A stretch of DNA of 64,000 nt, from NCBI RefSeq assembly GCF_900104265.1, contig NZ_FNJJ01000002.1:384344-448343 (forward strand), read 5' to 3'. Source of the DNA: Ectopseudomonas guguanensis (lineage in GTDB: Bacteria > Pseudomonadota > Gammaproteobacteria > Pseudomonadales > Pseudomonadaceae). Position numbers and translations under genes: made by a program. Positions 45,613-54,721 of the stretch are shown piece after piece; position 1 is the first letter of the stretch, and every line of letters begins with the position of its first letter. The notes under the pieces are model-generated. The model saw only the letters and a list, made by a program, of their open reading frames with translations, was not told the origin of the DNA and did not search any database.

Positions 45613-46506
45613 TTATCCCAGCGGCAGCACCGTCACCTGCACTTCCGGGTCGTGGCTGCCGCCTCCCAGGATCACCCCGCGCAGCGGCGACACATCGGAG
45701 AAATCCCGGCCCCAGGCCAGGGTGATGTGCTCCAGCGCCGGGCGTACGTTGTTGGTCGGGTCGAAATCCACCCAGCCCTGCCGCGGGCAGTACAGCGATA
45801 CCCAGGCATGCGACGCGTCGGCACCAATCAGCCGTGGCTGGCCAGGTGGCGGCTGAGTCAGCAGGTAGCCGCTGACGTAGCGCGCTGCCAGGCCGCGAGA
45901 GCGCAGGCAGGCCAGCATCAGGTGGGCGAAGTCCTGGCAGACGCCGCGCTTTTCCTCCAGCACCTGCAGCAAGGGTGTGGCCACCTGGGTGGCGCCGGCA
46001 TCGAAGCTGAACTCCTCGAAGATCTTCTGCATCAGCGCCTGACCGGCCTGCAGCAGGGGACGGCCCGGCGTGAAACAGTCATCGACGTACTCGGCGAAGA
46101 CCTGCTTGAGGCGCACGTAGGGCGACTCGAAACGGTAGCGTGCCGCTTCCAGCAGCGCCGGCGCCACCGGCTTGCCGCTGTAGCTGAGCGCCGCGCAGGC
46201 CGCTTCCCAGCTCGGCGAATCATCGAGATCCAGCGGCGCGCGCGCCAGCACCTCGACGCGCAAGCGCGCGCTGACGCTGAGCTGCTCGTGGGGGCGCTCG
46301 AACACCAGGCGCGTCAGTGGGTTGCCGAACACATCCAGGCCGTAGCGGCGCTGGCAGGGCTGCGGGTCGATGCGCAGCTCCTGCTCGTGGCAACGCTGCC
46401 AGGGGCAGTCGCGCGGCCACAGGTGCGCCAGCTGCTGCGCCAGGGAAACCGGCGCCGAGTAGCGGTAGTGGGTGTCGTGGAGAACCTGATACAGCGCGCT
46501 GCTCAT
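45613..46506 (-). CDS. Transglutaminase-like cysteine protease family protein
   Basis: A 297-residue protein. An N-terminal beta domain (YQVLHDTHYRYSAPVSLAQQ) precedes a transglutaminase core with catalytic Cys190 (KRGVCQDFAHLMLACLRS), His233 (ADASHAWVSLYC) and Asp249 (GWVDFDPTNN). There is no signal peptide, so it is likely cytoplasmic. It overlaps the ATP-grasp/alpha-E gene by four bases (ATGA) and is the last of three co-oriented genes. Its most likely role is to make or break peptide/isopeptide bonds made by its partner. That role is inferred. Confidence 0.92.
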   Translation of the reverse strand: MSSALYQVLHDTHYRYSAPVSLAQQLAHLWPRDCPWQRCHEQELRIDPQPCQRRYGLDVFGNPLTRLVFERPHEQLSVSARLRVEVLARAPLDLDDSPSWEAACAALSYSGKPVAPALLEAARYRFESPYVRLKQVFAEYVDDCFTPGRPLLQAGQALMQKIFEEFSFDAGATQVATPLLQVLEEKRGVCQDFAHLMLACLRSRGLAARYVSGYLLTQPPPGQPRLIGADASHAWVSLYCPRQGWVDFDPTNNVRPALEHITLAWGRDFSDVSPLRGVILGGGSHDPEVQVTVLPLG

Positions 46507-48989
46507 GAGGATTGCGTCCGCTGGCTGACATCGACATGGGCGAAGAAGCGCAGCCCGAGGTGATCGGAAACCGCACCGGCGGCCTCGCTGATGGCCACCA
46601 GCAGGTCGGCCAGGCCTTCGAGCACCGCGCGGGTACTGCCGGGGCCGAACAGCGGGTTCTCCAGGCTGGCCAGGTTGAAGGCGGCGAGCTGCTGCTCCAG
46701 ATAGACCAGGTAGCGCTCGGCCGGCAGCTCGAAGCGCTCGTTGAGCCCTTCCAGCGAGCGCAGCAGGGTGCGCATCTGGAAGATCACCGCGTGCGGGTTC
46801 TGCTCGTCCAGCAGCAGCAGGTCCAGCACCGGGATCAACTGCGCCGAGGCCAGGTAGCGGGTGCGGTAGGTGATGCTGCTGTTGCCCAGCTCCAGCAGCC
46901 ATTCCAGCGCCGACTGGTCGGTGGCCGAGCCGCTACGCAGGAAGCCGGCGAAGCTGTCGCAGAGAAACTGCAGGCGTTCGATGTAACGGCCGAGCATGAG
47001 AAAGCGCCAGCCGTCGTCGCGGGTCATGTCGTCGAGGGCGAAACCCGACAGCGCCGCCAGCGACATGAGCAGGCGGTTGAGAAAATCCAGCAGTTCACCA
47101 AAGTCCGCCGGCTGACCTTCGAGCAGTTGCGCCTCGCGCTGCAACTCCACCAGCGCCTGCCAGTTGGCCTGGGACAGCTTGCCGCGCACGCTGCCGGCCG
47201 ACCATTGCAGGCGCTGCAGATTGGCGCGCAGGCTGGCCGGCCAGTCGCTGCCGAGCAATGCCTGCAGCAGGCGCGCCTCCAGCTCGCCTTCATCCGCGCC
47301 GGCCAGCAGCCCCAGCTCCTGCGCCAGTGCCAGGGCGCTCTGCAGCGCCTGCGGGTCGTCGTCATCGTCGACGTAGCGCGCCAGCATGATGCGCAGCAGG
47401 CGCGCACCGTCTTCGCAGCGTTCGGCGTACCGACCGAACCAGTACAGGTTCTCCACCACCCGCGAAGGCAGGAAGGGGTCGCTGCGTACCAGATCGGCGC
47501 TGCCCAGGGTGCGCTGCGTCTGCCAGGGCTCGCCCGCGCTCTGCCGGGTGCCGAGCACCCAGGTGTCCTTGCTCGCGCCGCCGCGCTGCATCGACACCAC
47601 CTCGGCATCGGCCTCGCCGGCCACGCGGGTCAGGCCGCCCGGCATCACCCGGTAGCCATCGGCGCTGGCCACGGCGAACACACGCATGCCGATGGCGCGT
47701 GGCTGCAGGCCGCTGCCGTCCCACACCGGCGCCTGCGACAGCTTGGCCCGCGCCTGCGCCACGTAGGCGTAGGGGCGCTGCCTGAGGCGTGCGGCCAGTT
47801 TGGCGCGCTGCGCCTCGTCCAGATCACGGCCAAACACCGGGGCGAAGCTCTGCGAGGGAAAGGCCGGGCGCACCAGCAGCTCGTCGAGCTTGTCCAGCGC
47901 CTCGTCCAGCACCGGCGGCTCGCCGCACCACCAACTGGCGATGGACGGCAGCAGCAGCTCCTCACCCAGCAGGTGCTCGCTGATGGCAGGCAGGAAACCG
48001 GGCAGGCCGGGCGATTCCAGCACGCCGCTGCCCAGGGCATTGGCCACCAGCACGCGGCCACGGCGCACCGCCTCGAGCAGGCCGGGTACGCCGAGGGCGG
48101 AGTCGGTGCGCAACTCCAGCGGGTCGCAGTAGTCGTCGTCGAGGCGGCGCAGCACCGCGTGCACGCGGCGCAGGCCGGCCAGCGTCTTGAGGTAGAGGGT
48201 GGCGTCGCGCACGGTCAGGTCGCTGCCTTCGACCAACGGGTAGCCGAGCTGGCGCGCCAGGTACAGGTGCTCGAAATAGCTTTCGTTGAAGCGCCCCGGC
48301 GTCAGCAGCACCACCAGCGGCGTCTCGCCGCCGCTCGGGGCCTGGCGCGCCAGGGTGTCCTGCAGGGTACGGAAGAAACTGGCCAGGTACTGCACACGCA
48401 GGTCGCGGTACAGCTCGGGGAAGGCGCGCGAGACGATCTGCCGGTTCTCCAGCGCATAGCCGGCCCCGGAGGGCGCCTGGGTACGGTCGGCGGTGACCCA
48501 CCAGCGCCCGTCCGGCGCGCGGGCCAGGTCCACGGCATACAGGTGCAGCCAGGTACCGCCCGGCGCCTGCATGCCCTGGCACGGCCAGAGGAAGTTGTTG
48601 TGGCCGAACACCAGTTCGGTGGGCAGCAGGCCTTCGGCGATCAGCTTCTGCGGGCCATACAGATCGGCCAGCACGCGGTTGAGCAGGGTCGCGCGCTGCG
48701 CCACGCCGGCGGCGATCTGCTGCCACTCGTCAGCCGGGATCAGGTTGGGCAGCAGGTCCAGTTCCCACGGGCGGTCGGCGCCATCCGGATCGGCGTAGAC
48801 GTTGTAGGTGACGCCGTTTTCCTGAATCTGCCGCGCCAGCATGGCCTCGCGCTGCGCCAGGTGCTCCGGGCGGCTGCGCGCCAGCTGCTCGAACAGGCGG
48901 CGCCAATGCGGGCGCACGTTGCCCTTGGCGTCGAGCAGTTCGTGGTAGGCGCCGTTGGGCGGCGGGTAATCGGCTAGCAGGTCGTGCAT
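46503..48989 (-). CDS. Circularly permuted ATP-grasp and alpha-E fusion protein
   Basis: An 828-residue fusion. Residues about 1-480 match the circularly permuted type 2 ATP-grasp family (LLPNLIPADEWQQIAAGVAQ, VFGHNNFLWPCQG, VVLLTPGRFNESYFEHLYLA and LLGEELLLPSIASWWCGE). Residues about 510-820 match the alpha-helical alpha-E/DUF403 domain (LVRSDPFLPSRVVENLYWFG, then GRYAERCEDGARLLRIMLAR). Separate genes for these domains occur in other bacteria. The ATP-grasp domain probably forms amide bonds between a peptide and an amine. It overlaps the downstream transglutaminase gene. Confidence 0.92.
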   Translation of the reverse strand: MHDLLADYPPPNGAYHELLDAKGNVRPHWRRLFEQLARSRPEHLAQREAMLARQIQENGVTYNVYADPDGADRPWELDLLPNLIPADEWQQIAAGVAQRATLLNRVLADLYGPQKLIAEGLLPTELVFGHNNFLWPCQGMQAPGGTWLHLYAVDLARAPDGRWWVTADRTQAPSGAGYALENRQIVSRAFPELYRDLRVQYLASFFRTLQDTLARQAPSGGETPLVVLLTPGRFNESYFEHLYLARQLGYPLVEGSDLTVRDATLYLKTLAGLRRVHAVLRRLDDDYCDPLELRTDSALGVPGLLEAVRRGRVLVANALGSGVLESPGLPGFLPAISEHLLGEELLLPSIASWWCGEPPVLDEALDKLDELLVRPAFPSQSFAPVFGRDLDEAQRAKLAARLRQRPYAYVAQARAKLSQAPVWDGSGLQPRAIGMRVFAVASADGYRVMPGGLTRVAGEADAEVVSMQRGGASKDTWVLGTRQSAGEPWQTQRTLGSADLVRSDPFLPSRVVENLYWFGRYAERCEDGARLLRIMLARYVDDDDDPQALQSALALAQELGLLAGADEGELEARLLQALLGSDWPASLRANLQRLQWSAGSVRGKLSQANWQALVELQREAQLLEGQPADFGELLDFLNRLLMSLAALSGFALDDMTRDDGWRFLMLGRYIERLQFLCDSFAGFLRSGSATDQSALEWLLELGNSSITYRTRYLASAQLIPVLDLLLLDEQNPHAVIFQMRTLLRSLEGLNERFELPAERYLVYLEQQLAAFNLASLENPLFGPGSTRAVLEGLADLLVAISEAAGAVSDHLGLRFFAHVDVSQRTQSS

Positions 48990-49044
48990 GGCAGGCTCGG
49001 CAGTGGCAAGGCGGTGCAGCGTGATGCAGGTTGATGCCGCATCC

Positions 49045-49091
49045 GTGGGAGGCGCTTCAGCGGCGACGGTTCGCGGCTAAAGCCCCTCCCA
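49045..49091. repeat. REP pair, family E (GTGGGAGG...CTTTAGCCGC type)
   Basis: Inverted arms GTGGGAGGCGCTTCAGCGGC and its partner ending GCCCCTCCCAC, 47 bp in all. It fills the spacer between the two large genes. A single related arm is at 7337-7359. Confidence 0.82.
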
Positions 49092-49106
49092 CAGACGGAA
49101 TCGACG

Positions 49107-52100
49107 TCAAACGCGACGCAGATCCAGGGTCATCGGCAGTTCATTATTGTCTATCGGCTGCATGACGGGGCGCTTGCCCGGACTGTGGCCCAGGCGGAAG
49201 AAACGCGCCAGGCGCCGGCTCTCGGCCTCGTAGGCGTTGACCGGCAGGCTGTCGTAGTTGCGCCCGCCCGGATGCGCCACATGGTACTGGCAACCGCCCA
49301 GCGAGCGCTGCATCCAGGTATCGACGAGGTCGAACACCAGCGGCGCGTGCACGCCGATGGTCGGCTGCAGGCAACTGGCCGGCTGCCAGGCACGGAAGCG
49401 CACGCCGCCGACGAACTCGCCGACCTTGCCGGTCGGTCGCAGCGGCACCGGCACGCCGTTGCAGGTCAGCACGTAGCGATCCGGCGCCATGCCGCTCACC
49501 TTCACCTGCATGCGCTCCAGCGACGAGTCGACGTAGCGCACGGTACCGCCGATGGCGCCCTCCTCGCCCAGCACGTGCCAGGGCTCCAGGGCCTGGCGCA
49601 GCTCCAGGTCGATGCCCTTGACCGCGAAGTCGCCAGCCTTGGGAAAGCGAAACTCCAGGTGCGGGGCGAACCACTCGGCGCGCAGCGGATAGCCGAAGGC
49701 CGACAGTTCCTGCAGCACGTCGGCGAAGTCCTGCTCGACGAAATGTGGCAGCAGGAAGCGATCGTGCAGCTCGGTACCCCAGCGCACCAGCCTGGCCGGG
49801 CGGTAGGGTTCCTGCCAGAAACGCGCGATCAACGCGCGCAGCAGCAGTTGCTGAGCCAGGCTCATCTGCGCGTGCGGCGGCATCTCGAAGGCGCGCAGCT
49901 CGAGCAGGCCGAGGCGACCGCTGGCCGAGTCCGGCGAGTACAGCTTGTCGATGCAGAATTCAGCGCGGTGGGTGTTGCCGGTGACGTCCACCAGCAGGTT
50001 GCGCAGCAGGCGGTCGACCAGCCAGGGCGGGCAATCGCGGCCCGGCTCGGGCATCTGCGCGAAGGCGATTTCCAGCTCGTACAGGGCGTCGTTGCGCGCC
50101 TCGTCCACGCGTGGCGCCTGCGAGGTCGGGCCGATAAACAGGCCGCTGAACAGGTAGGACAGCGACGGGTGGTTGTGCCAGTAGCTGATCAGGCTGCGCA
50201 GCAGGTCGGGGCGGCGCAGGAAAGGCGAGTCGCTGGGCGTCGCACCGCCGAGGACGAAATGGTTGCCGCCGCCGGTGCCGGTGTGGCGCCCGTCGATCAT
50301 GAATTTCTCGCTGGACAGGCGCGACTGACGCGCCGCCTCGTAGAGGAACTCGCAGCACTCGACCAGCTCATCCCAGCTGGCGGCCGGGTGGATGTTCACC
50401 TCGATCACGCCGGGGTCGGGGGTGACGCGAAAGTGCAGCAGGCGCGGGTCCAGTGGTGGCTCGTAGCCTTCCAGCAGCACCGGGCAGTTCAGCTCGGCGG
50501 CCACCGCCTCGATGGCCGCGACCAGCTCCAGATAGTCCTCCAGATGCGCCAGCGGCGGCATGAACAGGTAGAGGCGGCCCTCGCGCGGCTCGGCGCACAG
50601 CGCGGTGCGCACGATGCCGGCAGCCGACTGCCCGCAGGCCGGACGCACGCTTTGCGGGCCGGCACTGGCGCCGCGCCAGACGCCGCGCAACTGGCGCTGG
50701 ATCTGCGCCGGGCTGGGCAAGGGCGGCAACGCCTGACTGGGATCGAGCGGATTGATGTAGGGGTAGTCGGCCTGGCTCACCCAGGGCAGCGAATCCAGCG
50801 GCAGACGGTAGCCCAGCGGCGAGTCGCCTGGCAGCAGGCGGCAATGCTCGTCGCGCAGGAACCAGCGCCCGCTCTGCCAGCCCTCGCCCACCACCTGGCG
50901 CGCCAGCGGCAGCACGTGGCCAACCACGGCGTCGAGGCCCTGGTCGAACACCTTGCGCAGGCGCTCGCGCTCCAGCGGGTCGCTCAGGCGCGGGTCGTCC
51001 GGGGTGACGTTGTCCGGCAGCTTGCGCTCGCGCCACAGGTAGTAGAACCAGTCCTCATAGGCCGGGAAGACGTTGCCGGCGTCCACATCCAGACGCGCCG
51101 CCAGCGCGGCGAGAAAACGCGCGGCGGTGTCGGCGCTGGCACCGTAGCCGCGCTTTTCGTCGGCCAGCAGCTTGGGGTCGTGCCACAGCGGCTCGCCGTC
51201 GCGGCGCCAGAAGCAGTTCAGCGACCAGCGCGGCAACTGCTCGCCCGGGTACCACTTGCCCTGACCGAAATGCACCAACGCATTGGGGGCGTAGTGCTCG
51301 CGCAGGCGATGGAACAGGTCGGCGGCCAGGCGGCGCTTGTTCGGCCCCAGGGCGGCGGTGTTCCATTCGTCGTCATCCGGGTAGTCGAGGGCGATGAAGG
51401 TCGGCTCGCCGCCCATGGTCAGGCGCACGTCATGCTTGTGCAGGTCATCGTCGATGCGTCGCCCCAGCGCCTGGATCGCCTGCCACTGCGCCTCGCTGTA
51501 GGGCTTGGTGACGCGCGGCGCCTCCCACACGCGCTCGACGCTCATCAGGTGCTCGAACGTCACCTCGCACTCGTCCAGGGCGCCGGTGATCGGCGCTGCC
51601 GAGGACGGCTCCGGGCTGCAGGCCAGGGGAACGTGACCTTCGCCAGCAAACAGGCCGCTGGTGGGGTCGAGGCCGATCCAGCCGGCGCCGGGCAGGTACA
51701 CCTCGCACCAGGCGTGCAGGTCGGTGAAGTCCTTGTCGGTACCGCTGGGGCCATCGAGGGATTTGACGTCGGCAGTGAGCTGGATCAGATAGCCGGAGAC
51801 GAAGCGCGCCGCCAACCCCAGATGACGCAGCAGCTGCACCAGCAGCCAGGCCGAGTCGCGGCAGGAGCCGGAGGCCAGCTCAAGCGACTGCTCCGGCGTC
51901 TGCACGCCCGGCTCCATGCGGATCAGGTAGCGGATGTGGGCCGACAGGCGCTGGTTCAGCTCGACCAGGAAATCGACGCTGGGCCTGGGCGTGCGCTCGA
52001 TGCCGGCCAGGTACTCGGCGAACAGCGGCGTGGCCGGCAGCTTGACCAGGTACGGCGCCAGCTCGCGCTGCTCGCCCTCGGTGTAGGCGAAGGGAATGCG

Positions 52101-52400
52101 CTCGGCATAGGGTTCGAGGAAGAAATCGAAGGGGTTGAACACCGCCATCTCGGCGACCAGGTCCACCTCGACCTTGAATTCGCGGGTCTTCTCGGGAAAC
52201 ACCAGGCGCGCCAGGTAGTTGCCCTGCGGGTCCTGCTGCCAGTTGATGAAGTGCTGGCCCGGCTCGACCTTCAGGGCGTAGGAGAGGATGCGTGTGCGAC
52301 TGTGCGGCGCCGGCCGCAAACGTATGACTTGTGGCCCGAGGTTGACCGCACGGTCGTAGCGGTAGTGGGTGACGTGGTGCAGCGCGACATGAATCGACAC
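49107..52400 (-). CDS. Large transglutaminase-DUF2126 protein
   Basis: A 1097-residue protein with no signal. The N-terminal beta domain ([18 protein letters not shown]) and transglutaminase core occupy residues about 1-260, with Cys180 ([16 protein letters not shown]), His229 ([14 protein letters not shown]) and Asp245 (WIGLDPTSG). The rest is DUF2126 ([60 protein letters not shown] and [16 protein letters not shown] [10 protein letters not shown]). The DUF2126 region resembles GCS2/amidoligase-type folds. It is first of three co-oriented genes with the ATP-grasp/alpha-E fusion and a second transglutaminase. Confidence 0.93.
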   Translation of the reverse strand: MSIHVALHHVTHYRYDRAVNLGPQVIRLRPAPHSRTRILSYALKVEPGQHFINWQQDPQGNYLARLVFPEKTREFKVEVDLVAEMAVFNPFDFFLEPYAERIPFAYTEGEQRELAPYLVKLPATPLFAEYLAGIERTPRPSVDFLVELNQRLSAHIRYLIRMEPGVQTPEQSLELASGSCRDSAWLLVQLLRHLGLAARFVSGYLIQLTADVKSLDGPSGTDKDFTDLHAWCEVYLPGAGWIGLDPTSGLFAGEGHVPLACSPEPSSAAPITGALDECEVTFEHLMSVERVWEAPRVTKPYSEAQWQAIQALGRRIDDDLHKHDVRLTMGGEPTFIALDYPDDDEWNTAALGPNKRRLAADLFHRLREHYAPNALVHFGQGKWYPGEQLPRWSLNCFWRRDGEPLWHDPKLLADEKRGYGASADTAARFLAALAARLDVDAGNVFPAYEDWFYYLWRERKLPDNVTPDDPRLSDPLERERLRKVFDQGLDAVVGHVLPLARQVVGEGWQSGRWFLRDEHCRLLPGDSPLGYRLPLDSLPWVSQADYPYINPLDPSQALPPLPSPAQIQRQLRGVWRGASAGPQSVRPACGQSAAGIVRTALCAEPREGRLYLFMPPLAHLEDYLELVAAIEAVAAELNCPVLLEGYEPPLDPRLLHFRVTPDPGVIEVNIHPAASWDELVECCEFLYEAARQSRLSSEKFMIDGRHTGTGGGNHFVLGGATPSDSPFLRRPDLLRSLISYWHNHPSLSYLFSGLFIGPTSQAPRVDEARNDALYELEIAFAQMPEPGRDCPPWLVDRLLRNLLVDVTGNTHRAEFCIDKLYSPDSASGRLGLLELRAFEMPPHAQMSLAQQLLLRALIARFWQEPYRPARLVRWGTELHDRFLLPHFVEQDFADVLQELSAFGYPLRAEWFAPHLEFRFPKAGDFAVKGIDLELRQALEPWHVLGEEGAIGGTVRYVDSSLERMQVKVSGMAPDRYVLTCNGVPVPLRPTGKVGEFVGGVRFRAWQPASCLQPTIGVHAPLVFDLVDTWMQRSLGGCQYHVAHPGGRNYDSLPVNAYEAESRRLARFFRLGHSPGKRPVMQPIDNNELPMTLDLRRV

Positions 52401-52613
52401 GGCGGCCTCCTGCTAGCCTGGACGATACCCTGTGCCGCGCAAGACTTATGCCATAGCCCAGACCACGCAGCATCTAGGTCGGCGATGCGCCCCGCGCACC
52501 AGAAGCAGGCCTTGCACGCACCAGAGTCGACATCATGCACCATAGCAATGCATCGTTACGGCCAATTTGCCGTAGCTGCGTTCTACCGTAGACTGCCATG
52601 ACCTCAGGCAAGG
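52401..52613. other. Divergent promoter region, transglutaminase operon versus export operon
   Basis: 213 bp with relatively low GC toward the right (52540-52600), suitable for back-to-back promoters. I see no clear -24/-12 element and no gene. Confidence 0.5.
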
Positions 52614-53405
52614 ATGGATGTCATGCCGCGAAACGCCCCCCTCTTCCTGCTCCTCGGCCTGCTCGCATCCGCACTGAGCACCTCGCTCCGGGCCGACGAT
52701 CCGTTGCTCGAATCGCTGGCGCCGGCCGCCAGCCAGTCCGGCGAACGCCAGGTGCGTGGCGTGTTGCGCGCACGCAACCAGGCCGTGCTGTCCAGCGAGC
52801 TGCCCGGCCGCATAGTCGAGATGCCATTCAGCGATGGCCAGGACTTCAACAAGGGCGACGTTCTCGCGCGCTTCGACTGCAGCGCCTACCAGGCCCAGCT
52901 CAACGCCGCCCAGGCCGCTGCTCGCGCCACCCGCGAGGAGCTCAACCACAAGAAACAGCTGGCGGCCCTCAATTCCGTCGGCCGCTTCGAGGTGGCCCTG
53001 GCCGAAGCGCGCCAGGCACAGGCGCAGGCGGAAACCCAGGTGTATCAGGTGCAGGTCAAGCGCTGCAGCGTCACCGCACCGTTCAATGGCCGCGTGGTGC
53101 TGCGTCGCGCCCAGCCCCACGAGAGCGTCGCCAGCGGCGCGCCGCTGCTGGAGGTGGTGGACAACGGCACCCTGGAAATCTACCTGCTGGTGCCCTCGGC
53201 CTGGCTCGGCCGCCTGCAACCCGGCCAGGCCTTCGACTTCATTCCCGACGAGACCGGCGCGCCGCTCAAGGCCAAGATCAAGCGCCTCGGCGCGCGCATC
53301 GATGAAGGCAGCCAGACGCTGCTGCTGATCGGCAGCCTGCCCGAGGACGCCGAGGGCCTGCTCGCCGGCATGAGTGGCACGGCGCAGTTTCAGGTGACGC
53401 AATGA
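52614..53405 (+). CDS. Periplasmic adaptor (membrane fusion protein), first of export cluster
   Basis: A 263-residue protein. A signal (FLLLGLLASALSTSLRA) leads to an HlyD-type fold: lipoyl half-motif VLSSELPGRIVEMPFSDGQD, a short helical hairpin (YQAQLNAAQAAARATREELN to ARQAQAQAETQVYQ), then the second lipoyl half CSVTAPFNGRVVLRRAQPHE and a beta barrel. The adaptor is short, with only a small hairpin. A second ATG at 52623 is possible. It overlaps the next gene by four bases (ATGA), so it is coupled to a second adaptor-like protein. Confidence 0.9.
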   Translation: MDVMPRNAPLFLLLGLLASALSTSLRADDPLLESLAPAASQSGERQVRGVLRARNQAVLSSELPGRIVEMPFSDGQDFNKGDVLARFDCSAYQAQLNAAQAAARATREELNHKKQLAALNSVGRFEVALAEARQAQAQAETQVYQVQVKRCSVTAPFNGRVVLRRAQPHESVASGAPLLEVVDNGTLEIYLLVPSAWLGRLQPGQAFDFIPDETGAPLKAKIKRLGARIDEGSQTLLLIGSLPEDAEGLLAGMSGTAQFQVTQ

Positions 53406-54721
53406 ACGCCCCGCTGCCCGGTACGGCCGAACGGGTATTCGCCCTGTTCCTCGGCCTGGAGCAGCAGGCGCGCAAGGCCGGCAGCACCGAGCAACTGGCC
53501 TATGCCATGGTCAACGACGGCCAGGCGCTGTTCGGCTTCCGCCATGCCGCCCTGCTGATCGCCGGCAAGGTGCAGGCGCTGACCGGCATCAGCGTGGTGG
53601 AGGCGAACGCGCCGTTCGTGGCCTTCGTCGAACGTGCCGCCTCGGCGCTGCTCAAGCATGGCCGGCTGGGTGAGGGACACGCTGTCGACCTCGCGCAACT
53701 GGACGAACAGACGCGCCTGGACATGAACAGCCTCTCCGCCCCGCACGCCTTCTGGTTGCCATTGAAGAACCGTCGCGGCGAGACCTTCGGCGGCCTGTGG
53801 CTGGCGCGCGACAAACCATTCGCCGAGGCCGAGCAAGCGCTGCTCAGGCAGTTGGCCGACACCTACGCCCACGCCTGGCTGGCACTGCAACCGCGCAAAC
53901 CCTGGCGCATGCGCTGGCCGCGACGCAAATTGCTGGCGGTGGCCGCCGCGCTCTCGCTGTTGCTACTGATTCCGGTCCGTCAGTCGGTGCTGGCACCGGC
54001 CGAAGTCGTGCCTCTGGGCGGGCGTGTGGTGGCCGCACCGCTGGACGGGGTGATCGCCGAATTCCTGGTCAAGCCCAACCAGAACGTCGCCGCTGGCGAT
54101 CTGCTGGTGCGCTTCGATGCCACCAGTCTCAAGGCTCAGGCCGACGTGGCCGAGCGCACCCTTGGCGTGGCCGAGGCCGAGCTCAAGGCCAACAGCCAGC
54201 GCGCCTTCGCCGACGCCGAATCCAGCGCCCGCCTCGACCTGCTAGCCGCCCGCGTGGAGCAGAAACGCGCCGAACGCGACTATGCCAGGCAGTTGCTGGC
54301 ACGCAGCGAAGTGCGCGCCGAACGTGCAGGGATCGCCGTGTTCGCCGATGCCGAACGCCTGACCGGCAAGCCGGTGCAGACCGGCGAACGGCTGATGCAG
54401 ATCGCCGATCCGACCCAGGCCGAATTGCGCATCGAGCTGCCCGTCGGCGACGCCATCGCCCTGCAGCCTGGCGCCGAAGTGGCACTGTTTCTCGACAGCG
54501 ACCCCCTCAATCGTCATGAGGCGCGGCTGGAGCGCTCCGCCTACGAGGCCCAGAGCACCGCGGCCGGCCAGTTGGCCTACCGCCTCGATGCACGCTTCGT
54601 CGACGCGCCCCCGCGCATCGGCCTGCGTGGCACCGCCAAGCTGTTCGGCGATCGTGCGCCGCTGGCCTATTACCTGCTGCGCCGTCCGCTGGCCGCCGCA
54701 CGTCAGAGCCTGGGTTTGTGA
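53402..54721 (+). CDS. GAF-like/HlyD fusion membrane protein
   Basis: A 439-residue protein. Residues about 8-158 form a GAF-like cytoplasmic domain (ERVFALFLGLEQQARKAGST, PHAFWLPLKNRRGETFGGLW and AEAEQALLRQLADTYAHAWL). A basic stretch and one helix (KLLAVAAALSLLLLIPV, about residues 177-195) follow, then an HlyD-type periplasmic part (VVPLGGRVVAAPLDGVIAEF and RSEVRAERAGIAVFADAERL). A sensory GAF domain on an adaptor is unusual. It overlaps the first adaptor and the M50 fusion gene (stop TGA shares its last base with that gene's ATG). Confidence 0.88.
   Translation: MNAPLPGTAERVFALFLGLEQQARKAGSTEQLAYAMVNDGQALFGFRHAALLIAGKVQALTGISVVEANAPFVAFVERAASALLKHGRLGEGHAVDLAQLDEQTRLDMNSLSAPHAFWLPLKNRRGETFGGLWLARDKPFAEAEQALLRQLADTYAHAWLALQPRKPWRMRWPRRKLLAVAAALSLLLLIPVRQSVLAPAEVVPLGGRVVAAPLDGVIAEFLVKPNQNVAAGDLLVRFDATSLKAQADVAERTLGVAEAELKANSQRAFADAESSARLDLLAARVEQKRAERDYARQLLARSEVRAERAGIAVFADAERLTGKPVQTGERLMQIADPTQAELRIELPVGDAIALQPGAEVALFLDSDPLNRHEARLERSAYEAQSTAAGQLAYRLDARFVDAPPRIGLRGTAKLFGDRAPLAYYLLRRPLAAARQSLGL

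Noticed and set aside
49185..52601. Plus-strand open frame of over 1100 codons opposite the DUF2126 gene
   Set aside because: The minus-strand frame has complete transglutaminase and DUF2126 motifs. The plus frame is low-complexity, Arg/Gln/Val-rich and a shadow.
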